In this document: piece after piece, positions 18,001-25,975 of the stretch
How positions within the stretch are numbered: position 1 is the stretch's first letter
Layout: each line of letters opens with the position of its first letter
Origin: Synechococcales cyanobacterium S06
GTDB lineage: Bacteria > Cyanobacteriota > Cyanobacteriia > Cyanobacteriales > JAABRE01
Reading direction: 5' to 3'
NCBI GenBank assembly: GCA_011391125.1
Contig: JAABRE010000046.1
Location: forward strand, 1-41,593
Length of the DNA stretch: 41,593 bases
Made by a program: the position numbers and the translations under genes
The notes under the pieces: model-generated
What the model was told of the DNA's origin: nothing
The model's database searches: none
What the model saw: only the letters and a program-made list of their open reading frames with translations

Positions 18001-18059
18001 GGTTTGTAGTTGCGCTTTAGCGCTCTAAAAAAGATAGCGCTTTCAGTGCGACAACGAAT
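18001..18059. repeat. Dispersed GGTTTGTAGTTGCGC palindrome, copy 3
   Basis: GTTGCGCTTTAGCGCT at the left and AGCGCTTTCAGTGCGACAAC at the right form a diverged inverted repeat. It fills most of the 97 bases between the SSADH and 2-OGDC genes. Confidence 0.65.
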
Positions 18060-18088
18060 TTTTTAATAACAAAAAAAAGGAGCAAAAA

Positions 18089-19735
18089 ATGAGCGAATTA
18101 AATACAGCAGAATTGTTAGTTCAATGTTTAGAAAACGAAGGAGTCGAATATGTTTTTGGCCTCCCTGGCGAAGAAAATCTAAACATTTTGGAAGCTTTAA
18201 AAAAATCTAAAATTCAGTTTATCACCACCCGTCACGAACAAGGAGCAGCATTTATGGCCGACGTTTATGGGCGCTTGACGGGAAAAGCTGGGGTTTGCCT
18301 GTCCACCTTGGGTCCAGGTGCAACAAACTTAATGACAGGGGTTGCCGATGCAAACCTAGATGGAGCGCCTTTAGTTGCAATTACAGGCCAAGTTGGCACG
18401 GACAGAATGCACATCCAATCCCATCAATATTTGGATTTAGTCGCCATGTTTGCTCCTGTCACCAAGTGGAATACCCAGATTGTTCGCCCTAGCAACACCG
18501 CCGAAATTGTGCGTAAAGCCTTTAAAATTGCCCAAACTGAAAAACCTGGAGCCGTACATATTGATTTACCAGAAAATATTGCCGCCATGGCCGTGGTAGG
18601 AAAACCTCTAACTAAGGATAATCAAGAGAAAGTCTATGCTTCTTACCGTAGCATTAATGCGGCGGCGGTTGCGATTTCTAAAGCGAAAAATCCCCTAATT
18701 TTGGCTGGAAATGGCATAATTCGCAGCAAATCGGCGGAAACATTAACGGAATTTGCCACTCGTTTAAATATTCCCGTGGTTAACACTTTCATGGGGAAAG
18801 GAGCAATTCCCTACACTCATCCCTTGGCTTTATGGACAGTGGGGTTACAACAACGGGATTTCGTCAGTTGCGCTTTTGATGAAAGTGATTTAATCATTGC
18901 GGTTGGTTACGATTTAATCGAATATTCTCCCAAAAAATGGAATCCCGAAGGAAATCATAAAATAATCCATATTGGCGCAAATCAAGCGGAAATTGACAGT
19001 AGTTATATCCCTTTAGTCGAAATAGTTGGCGATATCTCTGATTCTCTTTTAGAAATTAGCAAACGCGCCGACAGGGAAAATAAACCTACCCCGGTAACTG
19101 CGAGATTACGCACTGATATTCGCGCCGATTATGAATTATCTGGCCAGGATGACGGTTTTCCTGTTAAACCCCAAAAAATCATCTACGATTTGCGTCAAGT
19201 AATGGGACCAGAAGACATCGTAATTTCTGACGTGGGAGCGCATAAAATGTGGATGGCGCGTCAATATCACTGTGATTGTCCTAATACCTGTATTATTTCC
19301 AACGGTTTTGCCGCCATGGGGATTGCCATTCCGGGGGCTTTAGCCGCCAAGTTAGTAAATCCTGACAAAAAAGTGGTTGCTGTAACAGGCGACGGTGGTT
19401 TTATGATGAATTGTCAGGAATTGGAAACCGCTTTAAGAGTCAAGACACCTTTTGTAACTTTAATTTTCAACGATAATGCTTACGGTTTAATTGCTTGGAA
19501 ACAGATTAACCAATTTGGGGAATCAGCTTTTGTGGATTTCACTAATCCAGATTTTGTCAAATTCGCTGAAAGTATGGGGTTAAAGGGTTATCGCGTCAAA
19601 TCAGCGGCGGATTTAATCCCCACTTTAGAAGAAGCTTTAGCGCAAGATGTACCCTCGATTATTGATTGCCCCGTCGATTACGCCGAAAACCTCCGCTTTT
19701 CTAAACGCGCTGGCGATTTAAGCTGCCCAATGTAA
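18089..19735 (+). CDS. 2-oxoglutarate decarboxylase (TPP enzyme, acetolactate-synthase-like)
   Basis: A 548-residue three-domain TPP enzyme often labelled acetolactate synthase large subunit. The N-terminal pyrimidine-binding domain has VFGLPGEENLNI and the activating glutamate E50 in TRHEQGAAFMA; the central domain spans about 190-330; the C-terminal pyrophosphate domain has VTGDGGFMMNCQELETA and NDNAYG. Its position directly after SSADH matches the experimentally described 2-OGDC/SSADH pair of cyanobacteria, so I call 2-oxoglutarate decarboxylase rather than IlvB; no ilvN-like small subunit is nearby. AAGGAG gives a strong ribosome-binding site. A GGTGGG/CCCACC hairpin follows the stop. Confidence 0.85.
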   Translation: MSELNTAELLVQCLENEGVEYVFGLPGEENLNILEALKKSKIQFITTRHEQGAAFMADVYGRLTGKAGVCLSTLGPGATNLMTGVADANLDGAPLVAITGQVGTDRMHIQSHQYLDLVAMFAPVTKWNTQIVRPSNTAEIVRKAFKIAQTEKPGAVHIDLPENIAAMAVVGKPLTKDNQEKVYASYRSINAAAVAISKAKNPLILAGNGIIRSKSAETLTEFATRLNIPVVNTFMGKGAIPYTHPLALWTVGLQQRDFVSCAFDESDLIIAVGYDLIEYSPKKWNPEGNHKIIHIGANQAEIDSSYIPLVEIVGDISDSLLEISKRADRENKPTPVTARLRTDIRADYELSGQDDGFPVKPQKIIYDLRQVMGPEDIVISDVGAHKMWMARQYHCDCPNTCIISNGFAAMGIAIPGALAAKLVNPDKKVVAVTGDGGFMMNCQELETALRVKTPFVTLIFNDNAYGLIAWKQINQFGESAFVDFTNPDFVKFAESMGLKGYRVKSAADLIPTLEEALAQDVPSIIDCPVDYAENLRFSKRAGDLSCPM

Positions 19736-19741
19736 TAGTAA

Positions 19742-19758
19742 GGTGGGAATTACCCACC
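19742..19758. terminator. GGTGGG/CCCACC hairpin after the decarboxylase gene
   Basis: GGTGGGAATTACCCACC folds into a 6-bp stem with a 5-base loop seven bases after the stop and just before the convergent coiled-coil gene. It may be a minimal form of the GGTGGGCA repeat family. Confidence 0.5.
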
Positions 19759-19771
19759 ATCATAACCAAGA

Positions 19772-20023
19772 TCAAGAATCTTGACCATAAGCGGTTAAAT
19801 GCCGTAAAATCACCTCTAAACTAGCTTGAATTCGATGTTGACCGTGTTCTAGTCGATCTAATCTTTTGCGGGTTTCATTGCGAAAAGAATCTATGTCTCC
19901 TGATAAATATTCAAAACCTTCAGAAATACGACCTTCTGGTTCAATATCTAATTCTAAAGTTTTCAGTTTGGTTTCAATTTGAGTTAATCTTTCCTCAATG
20001 CGAGTTAATCTTTCTTGGCTCAT
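19772..20023 (-). CDS. Small coiled-coil protein, paralogue A
   Basis: An 83-residue, strongly helical protein: MSQERLTRIEERLTQIETKL is heptad-patterned, followed by a linker (DIEPEGRISEGFEYLS) and a second helix (NETRKRLDRLEHGQHRIQASLEVILRHL). No enzyme motif, signal or membrane span. The leader AGGAGTTTACCATT before ATG is almost identical to that of the neighbouring coiled-coil gene (AGGAGTTTACCTT), and the AT-rich upstream DNA is also alike, so the two upstream regions are related by duplication. Function unknown. Confidence 0.7.
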   Translation of the reverse strand: MSQERLTRIEERLTQIETKLKTLELDIEPEGRISEGFEYLSGDIDSFRNETRKRLDRLEHGQHRIQASLEVILRHLTAYGQDS

Positions 20024-20150
20024 AATGGTAAACTCCTGATTACATTTGATAAAAATTTTAGGGAAATTTTTAATTTATTCCCTTTTTTTTCTTAATTTAT
20101 TAGTAATACATAAAACTGTCAACTTGTCAAGCCGTGGGAAAAAATCAGTT

Positions 20151-20455
20151 TTAAGGATTGCCAACTAATCCGAATAATTTAGCTAATCCTCCTAAAATTG
20201 CCAAAATAAAAATGATGTACCCCCCTACCCCCCCTTGAAAGGGGGGAAGTTACCAATTAAAACACTACGATTAATAAACTCCTGAAATTCAATTCTCTTA
20301 TCTAAACCATCAATTTTTTCTTCAATTCGTTTAAGTTCTCCTTCAATACGAGTTTGACCAATTTTTAAATCTGTAACATCGTTTTCAATTCTTTCTAATT
20401 TTTGGTCGATTTTAGTGAGAATTTCTTTCAAATCCTGTTCAATCATTACTGACAT
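20151..20455 (-). pseudogene. Small coiled-coil protein with membrane tail, frameshifted at a G tract (paralogue B)
   Basis: Translation from ATG 20455 gives a heptad coiled coil (EILTKIDQKLERIENDV, IEGELKRIEEKIDGLDKR) and FINRSVLIG, then runs into NFPPFKGG and stops at 20225, 76 residues in total. Downstream in another frame lies IIFILAILGGLAKLFGLVGNP ending at TAA 20151, a membrane-like tail expected directly after SVLIG. The junction is a palindrome, CCCCCC-TTGAAA-GGGGGG type (20220-20246). Adding one G to the coding-strand G7 run (20228-20234) would restore one continuous frame through KGGVGGYIIFIL. It may be a truncated gene, a phase-variable one, or a sequencing error in the homopolymer. 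Confidence 0.65.
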
Positions 20456-20896
20456 AAGGTAAACTCCTACTTATAAATATTGTAATTCCAAATAAAAATT
20501 AAACAAAAGTTTTTAGTTTGTTGTTAAACTTTAGTCCTAAGAAGCGCTAAAGCGCAACAACGAACCTATTTTTTAACTATTCTAATCTTAATTGGAATTA
20601 CTATATTTTAGAAAAAATTTGGGAAGTTTTAAATTTTCCCCTTTTTTTATTTACCAGTAATTCACAAAGCCGTTAATTTGTCAAGTAATATCTAAAATCT
20701 ATTTTTCAGATAGCACACTAACAATTTTGTTGGCTTTAAATCTGAAATCTGGCGGCGATCGCCGGCTGTACACAAAAAAGCTTTGTTGTCAAGTAAATGT
20801 TATAAAACTTTATCTTAAGCAAAAAAAGAAGTCTAATCCGAAATCTACACTCTCAGTTATAATTTTACCAATATTTAAGATTTGGTGTGAAGAGAA
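20456..20896. other. 441-base intergenic region with inserted repeat
   Basis: I see no gene. It holds the leader of the coiled-coil gene, a 120-base inverted-repeat-bounded element (20482-20601), AT-rich DNA similar to that upstream of the neighbouring paralogue (20604-20700), one HIP1 site near 20754 and a TATAAT (20858-20863) that may be the -10 box for the ABC transporter operon. Confidence 0.6.
20482..20601. mobile_element. MITE-like element with 10-bp terminal inverted repeats
   Basis: GTAATTCCAA (20482-20491) and TTGGAATTAC (20592-20601) are perfect inverted repeats enclosing the fourth copy of the AGCGCTAAAGCGCAACAA palindrome (20516-20566). The corresponding leader of the neighbouring paralogue lacks the whole segment, supporting an insertion. 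I could not identify a clear target duplication. Confidence 0.5.
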
Positions 20897-21730
20897 GTGA
20901 TTAGTAATAAAGTGAAAAATGGCCTAACAATTAACCCTCTTTGGGTCGCAAAATTTGAATTATTGCGTACTTTAGTACGTCGAGATTTAGAAGCAAAATA
21001 TAAGGGTTCAGTATTAGGCAATCTTTGGCCAATTTTAAACCAATTATCCCAATTATTAATTTATACTTATGTTTTTTCTATTATTTTAAAGGTTAAATTA
21101 AGTTTGAAAGGTCTACCCACTGATAATAGTTTAGTCTTTGGTTTATGGTTATTTGCTGGTTTAGTTCCTTGGTCTGCTTTTACGATGGGTTTTATGCAAG
21201 CTTCTACCTCTGTACTTAATCAAGTTAATTTGGTTAAAAAGGTGGTATTTCCTTTAACTTTATTACCTTTAGTTCCTATTTTATCTACTTTTATTGAGAG
21301 TAGTTTTGGTTTAATTGCTTTAATTATTTTAGTCGCATTTTCTTCCCAAACTATTCATCCTACCCTAGCTTTATTACCTTTAATTTGGCTACCACAATTA
21401 TTATTCACTTGTGGTTTAGGTTATTTAACGGCTAGTTTAACTGTTTTTTTACGCGATATTCCTCAAACTTTAAGCGTTATTCTTAATCTTTGGTTTTATC
21501 TTACTCCCATTGTTTATCCTCTCTCGGTTATCCCTGAAAATTTCCGCCCTTGGATATTTTGGCTAAATCCTCTAGCTGCGATCGCCGAAATTTACCGCGA
21601 TTTAATCCTCACTGGAGAGGTGACTCATTGGAATGAATGGGGTTTCGTGGCGATCGTTTCCCTGCTTACATTTATGTTAGGATTCACCGTATATCGCAAA
21701 TTGCGTCCTGCTTTTGCCGATGTTTTGTAA
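20897..21730 (+). CDS. Polysaccharide/polyol ABC transporter permease (Wzm-like)
   Basis: A 277-residue ABC-2 type permease with about six membrane spans. The cytoplasmic N-terminal part LLRTLVRRDLEAKYKGSVLGNLWPILNQ is the family hallmark, and the C-terminal LWFYLTPIVYPLSVIP and WIFWLNPLAAIAEIYRDLI segments are typical. It would flip completed lipid-linked glycans across the inner membrane with the Wzt-like ATPase encoded next. The start is GTG 20897 preceded by AGAGAA. First gene of a plus-strand glycan operon extending to 27373. Confidence 0.92.
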   Translation: MISNKVKNGLTINPLWVAKFELLRTLVRRDLEAKYKGSVLGNLWPILNQLSQLLIYTYVFSIILKVKLSLKGLPTDNSLVFGLWLFAGLVPWSAFTMGFMQASTSVLNQVNLVKKVVFPLTLLPLVPILSTFIESSFGLIALIILVAFSSQTIHPTLALLPLIWLPQLLFTCGLGYLTASLTVFLRDIPQTLSVILNLWFYLTPIVYPLSVIPENFRPWIFWLNPLAAIAEIYRDLILTGEVTHWNEWGFVAIVSLLTFMLGFTVYRKLRPAFADVL

Positions 21731-21782
21731 TCCTTGATCATTTTCGTATTTTAGTTACTAAGTTTTTGCTAACATAATTTTA

Positions 21783-21811
21783 TTGACTTTTAACCAGAAT
21801 TTAGTTATCTT
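21783..21811 (+). promoter_or_regulatory. Candidate promoter before the Wzt-like gene
   Basis: TTGACT (21783-21788) and TATCTT (21806-21811) are 17 bases apart in the 122-base gap between the permease and ATPase genes. It may be an internal promoter. GAGGAG lies further downstream near the start. Confidence 0.35.
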
Positions 21812-21852
21812 AATTGGTTAAAGTCTAGGTATATTGAGGAGTAAATTAACTA

Positions 21853-23235
21853 ATGGGCGATCAAGTCGCAATTTCCTTAAAAAATGTTTCTAAATGTTTT
21901 AAGTGCTATGATCGTCCCATAGATCGCTTAAAAGAAATTTTATTACCCGGGAAAAGTAGGGGTAAAGAATTTTGGGCTTTAAATAATATTAATTTGGAAA
22001 TTAATCGGGGTGAAACTTTAGGAATTGTCGGGAGAAATGGCTCAGGAAAAAGCACTTTATTACAGATAATTGTCGGGACATTAACTCCTACTTTTGGTGA
22101 AGTTAATGTTAATGGTAGAATCTCCGCTTTATTGGAATTAGGAAGTGGTTTTAATCCCGAATTTACCGGGAGAGAAAATATCTTTTTTAATGGCAAAATA
22201 TTAGGATTAAGTAAGGCCGAAATAGAAGCAAAATTTGATGAAATTGCTAGTTTTGCGGATATTGGTGATTTTATCGAGCAGCCCGTGAAAACCTATTCCA
22301 GTGGGATGTTTGTGAGGTTGGCTTTTGCAGTTGCGATTAATGTTGATCCTGATATTTTAATAGTAGATGAAGCTTTATCCGTGGGAGATGAAGCATTTCA
22401 GAGAAAATGTTTTGCTAAGATTAAAGGGTTTCAAGAAGCAGGAAAAACGATTTTATTTGTCTCCCATAGTGCTGGTACAGTCGTCGAATTATGTAATTGG
22501 TCAGTGTTAATGGATCAGGGAGAATTAATATTAGCAAATTCTCCGAAAATAGTCGTTTCTAAATATCATAAACTTATTTATGCTCCTAGGGAAAAAATAA
22601 CACTCTTACGAGAAGAAATAAAAAAATTTAATCAACCAGAAATAATAATTAAATCAGACAATAACAATCAGATTTCTGGCGAAGTTTCAACAGTAATAAC
22701 ACCGAAAAAAATAGAATTTTCAGCAAAATTAGAACCATTTTTTGATCCTAATTTAAAACCACAAAGTACAGTTGTTTATTTATCTAGGGGAGCAGAAATA
22801 ATTAACCCTTTTTTAACTACAATTGGTGGAAAAATGGTTAATATTTTAGTTAAAGGACAAGATTATATATATACTTATACAGTTAAATTTAAACAAGCAG
22901 CTTATCAAGTAAGATTTGGAATGTTACTGAAAACCATGACCGGATTAGAATTAGGAGGAGCTGGTTCTCATACCATAGATAATAGTGTAGAATATGTGGC
23001 CGCTGGAGCAGAAGTACAAGTAGAATTTAAGTTTTCTTGTTTATTATTACAGGGGGTTTACTTTTTAAATAATGGTGTGTTAGGAATGATTGATGGTGAA
23101 GAAGTATATTTACATCGAACAATTGATGCTTTAATGTTTAGGGTACAACCTGAAGAAAATATGTTAAGTACGGGGATAGTCGATTTTAAAATTGAACCTA
23201 ATATTTCCCTTAAATCAATGGAGTTAATCGGATAA
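21853..23235 (+). CDS. Polysaccharide ABC transporter ATPase with C-terminal glycan-binding domain (Wzt-like)
   Basis: A 460-residue protein. The ATPase domain has Walker A GRNGSGKS at 60-67, the signature YSSGM at 148-152, Walker B ILIVDEALSVGD with D172/E173, and switch H205. After a variable linker (about 250-280) a beta-rich Wzt_C domain follows, which in homologues reads the cap of the O-antigen or capsule chain before export. Such extended Wzt proteins usually partner substrates with a modified non-reducing end; the sulfotransferase encoded next is a plausible source of that cap, which is inference. It pairs with the upstream permease. Confidence 0.92.
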   Translation: MGDQVAISLKNVSKCFKCYDRPIDRLKEILLPGKSRGKEFWALNNINLEINRGETLGIVGRNGSGKSTLLQIIVGTLTPTFGEVNVNGRISALLELGSGFNPEFTGRENIFFNGKILGLSKAEIEAKFDEIASFADIGDFIEQPVKTYSSGMFVRLAFAVAINVDPDILIVDEALSVGDEAFQRKCFAKIKGFQEAGKTILFVSHSAGTVVELCNWSVLMDQGELILANSPKIVVSKYHKLIYAPREKITLLREEIKKFNQPEIIIKSDNNNQISGEVSTVITPKKIEFSAKLEPFFDPNLKPQSTVVYLSRGAEIINPFLTTIGGKMVNILVKGQDYIYTYTVKFKQAAYQVRFGMLLKTMTGLELGGAGSHTIDNSVEYVAAGAEVQVEFKFSCLLLQGVYFLNNGVLGMIDGEEVYLHRTIDALMFRVQPEENMLSTGIVDFKIEPNISLKSMELIG

Positions 23236-23245
23236 AACAAGTATT

Positions 23246-24664
23246 ATGAATAATTCAGAATCACAGGTTTTAATTATTACTGGAATGCACCGTTCTGGTA
23301 CTTCTTTAACTGCTTCTTTATTGCAAAGTGCAGGATTAGATATTGGTTCAAGATTAGTAGAAGCTAGTGAAGGTAATATTAAAGGTCATTTTGAAGATGC
23401 TGATTTTGTTCAATTACATGAAAAAATCCTTGATTCTCAAGGTATAACTAAAGAAGGTTGGACTTTAGAAAAAAATATTCAAGTATCCGATGCTTTTATT
23501 ATACAAGCTGAAACTTTAATTAATCAGAGAACCACTAAATATTGGGGTTGGAAAGATCCCCGAACAACCTTATTTTTAAATTTTTGGCAAGAAAAAATAC
23601 CCCAAGCATATTTTTTATTACTTTATCGCTATCCTTGGGAAGTTATCGATTCTTTGTATCGCCGTGGTGATCAAGTTTTTCTCGATAACCCCAATTTGGC
23701 CATCGATATCTGGATTAATTATAATGAAATTATTTTAGATTTTTATAAAAAATATCAACAAAAATGTTTATTAATAAATATTAACGATATAATTACTAAT
23801 CCTTATATTTTAACGAAGATAATGAGAGAAAAGTTTTCTTTAACATTAGGTGAAATTACTAATTATTATGAAGAATCATTAATGAACAAAGAGATAGCTA
23901 ATTCCTATAGGGTATCTTTATTTAAAGAGTTTTTTCCTAAAGCTTGTGAAATATATCAAGAATTAAATACCGCTAATTATATTAGCATAAATCAATCAAA
24001 TATATCTGATAAAGATTTGTTTCCTTCTCGAAATATATTTTTAGAAGATTGGAAAAATTTACATCAATTAAATAAAAAAACGCAAAAATATAGCCTTATT
24101 ATAGAACAAAATGAACTAACTATTATTGAGCAGATAAATAAATTAGAAAATACTCAGCTTAAATTAGAAGATACTGAAACTATTTTACAAAATACTCAGC
24201 TTAAATTAGAAAATACTGAAACTATTTTACAAAATACTCAGCTTAAATTACAAGATACTGAAATTATTTTACAAAATACTCAGACTAAATTACAAGATAC
24301 TGAAACTATTTTACAAAATACTCAGCTTAAATTACAAAATACTGAAACTATTTTACAAAATACTCAGACTAAATTACAAGATACTGAAACTATGTTACAA
24401 AATACTCAGCTTAAATTAGAAGATACTGAAACTATGTTGCAAAATACTCAGACTAAATTACAAGAGCAGACATTTATCATAAAAGAAAGTAATGATAAAT
24501 TATCAGAAAATAGGAGAGAATTAAATAATTTACAAGAGGAATTACAGAAGACAAATTTAAAATTAATAGAAGATGAAAATATTATTCAAGGAATGGAACG
24601 TAGTAAATTTTGGAAAATGAGAAATATTTGGTTTGCCATCAAAAAACGTTTTAATTTAACATAA
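23246..24664 (+). CDS. Sulfotransferase with coiled-coil repeats and SKFWK tail
   Basis: A 472-residue fusion. Residues 1-230 form a sulfotransferase domain: LIITGMHRSGTS (P-loop-like PAPS 5'-phosphosulfate site at 13-20), KGHFEDADFVQLHEKIL, and WGWKDPRTTLFLNFW with YRYPWEVIDS. Residues about 300-410 are seven to eight 14-residue repeats (NTQLKLEDTETILQ and variants), coded by 42-base direct DNA repeats. The C-terminus (GMERSKFWKMRNIWFAIKKR) is shared with the next two proteins. It probably sulfates a surface glycan. No ribosome-binding site is evident; it starts 10 bases after the Wzt-like stop. Confidence 0.8.
   Translation: MNNSESQVLIITGMHRSGTSLTASLLQSAGLDIGSRLVEASEGNIKGHFEDADFVQLHEKILDSQGITKEGWTLEKNIQVSDAFIIQAETLINQRTTKYWGWKDPRTTLFLNFWQEKIPQAYFLLLYRYPWEVIDSLYRRGDQVFLDNPNLAIDIWINYNEIILDFYKKYQQKCLLININDIITNPYILTKIMREKFSLTLGEITNYYEESLMNKEIANSYRVSLFKEFFPKACEIYQELNTANYISINQSNISDKDLFPSRNIFLEDWKNLHQLNKKTQKYSLIIEQNELTIIEQINKLENTQLKLEDTETILQNTQLKLENTETILQNTQLKLQDTEIILQNTQTKLQDTETILQNTQLKLQNTETILQNTQTKLQDTETMLQNTQLKLEDTETMLQNTQTKLQEQTFIIKESNDKLSENRRELNNLQEELQKTNLKLIEDENIIQGMERSKFWKMRNIWFAIKKRFNLT
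24145..24460 (+). repeat. 42-base tandem repeats coding 14-residue coiled-coil units
   Basis: About seven and a half direct copies of a 42-base unit (beginning AATACTCAGCTTAAATTA) lie inside the sulfotransferase gene. Units differ by a few bases, often at L/T and E/Q positions. Copy-number change would lengthen or shorten the coiled coil by two heptads at a time without frameshift. Confidence 0.85.
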
Positions 24665-24720
24665 ACTAGAGTAAACTGATTAAATATATTAAGATAGAAA
24701 TAAAAACTTAGGAGAAAAAA

Positions 24721-25929
24721 ATGACATTTCATGTATTTACGAGTATCACATCTAATTATATCCCCAAAGCTAGAGTATTAGCTCAATCTGTCAAAAAATA
24801 TCACCCAGAAGCCAAATTTCATTTAGTTTTATGTGACATTTTACCTTCATCATTTGAGCTGAGTAATGAGCCTTTTGATTTTGTTATTACGGTTGATAAA
24901 TTACCAATTACTGAGTGGAAATCATGGGTATTTAAACACTCTATAGTAGAAATGTGTACAGGAGTAAAACCAATTGCATTAAAAGAAATTATTAGGATTC
25001 ATAATTGTGAAAAAGTCATCTATTTTGATCCTGATATGGTAATTTTAAATAAATTAGATTCAATTCTGAAAAAATTAGATCAATATAGTATTTTATTAAC
25101 TCCCCATCAAACGACACCCGAAAAAACAAATGAAGCAGTTATAGATAATGAAATATGTAGTTTAAAACATGGTGTTTTTAATTTAGGATTTATCGCGATT
25201 AAAAATTCAGAAGAAAGTCAATCTTTCTTAGATTGGTGGTCAAATCGTTGTTTAAATTTTTGCTATAATGATATACCTGGAGGCTTATTTACTGACCAAA
25301 AATGGATTGATTTAGCTCCTGGGTTTTTTGATGATTTAGGTATTTTAAGAGAACCAGTTTATAACGTTGCTACTTGGAATTTAACTAATAGACAAGCTAG
25401 TGGAAGTTTAGAAAAAGGTATTTTAATTAATGAGCAGCCGCTAATTTTTTATCATTTTTCTGGTTTTGATAGTGGAGCTCAAGAAGTAATGTTAAAAAAA
25501 TATGGCAATTATAGTAAAGTTCTTTTTGAACTGAGAAATTGGTACATTCAAGAATGTGAAAAAAATGGACAAGCAAAAATAGGAAATACACCTTGTAACT
25601 ATTCGTTTTTTGAGAATAAAATTGAGATTAATAATCGTCAAAGATTGCTTTATCGTCAAAGAATAGACTTACAAAATGCTTTCCCTAATCCCTTTTTTGT
25701 AACTGATAACATTAATACCAGTAAAGCTTATTTTCATTGGTATAATGCCCATGGTGAACAAGAATTTGTCGAAAAATTATCGAATTATTCAGAACCATCA
25801 CAAGCTTTAAGTCAACTACAATCTGAGGTTGAATTTCTTCGTGATAAAATTAGAGGAATGGAAAGTAGTAAATTTTGGAACTTAAGAAATAAATGGTTTT
25901 CTTTAAAAGAAAAATTGTCAAAAAAATAA
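24721..25929 (+). CDS. GT-A type glycosyltransferase with SKFWNLR tail
   Basis: A 402-residue glycosyltransferase. HVFTSITSNYIPKARVLAQS begins a nucleotide-sugar-binding fold, and VIYFDPDMVIL carries the DXD-type metal motif (D103, D105), as in GT8-like enzymes. GVFNLGFIAIKNSEES and GGLFTDQKWIDLAPGFF fit the acceptor half. After the catalytic part (about residue 350) a short coiled coil (QLQSEVEFLRDKIRGME) leads into SSKFWNLRNKWFSLKEKL. No membrane span. AGGAGAAAAAA precedes the ATG. It presumably adds a sugar to the glycan exported by the upstream ABC transporter; donor unknown. Confidence 0.8.
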   Translation: MTFHVFTSITSNYIPKARVLAQSVKKYHPEAKFHLVLCDILPSSFELSNEPFDFVITVDKLPITEWKSWVFKHSIVEMCTGVKPIALKEIIRIHNCEKVIYFDPDMVILNKLDSILKKLDQYSILLTPHQTTPEKTNEAVIDNEICSLKHGVFNLGFIAIKNSEESQSFLDWWSNRCLNFCYNDIPGGLFTDQKWIDLAPGFFDDLGILREPVYNVATWNLTNRQASGSLEKGILINEQPLIFYHFSGFDSGAQEVMLKKYGNYSKVLFELRNWYIQECEKNGQAKIGNTPCNYSFFENKIEINNRQRLLYRQRIDLQNAFPNPFFVTDNINTSKAYFHWYNAHGEQEFVEKLSNYSEPSQALSQLQSEVEFLRDKIRGMESSKFWNLRNKWFSLKEKLSKK

Positions 25930-25975
25930 GTTATATAAAGTTACAAAATTGATACTTAATAAAAAATTAACACTT

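Noticed and set aside
18089-19735. Annotation as acetolactate synthase large subunit (ilvB)
   Set aside because: The adjacency to SSADH and absence of a small subunit fit the 2-oxoglutarate decarboxylase described in cyanobacteria; sequence alone would not exclude ilvB.
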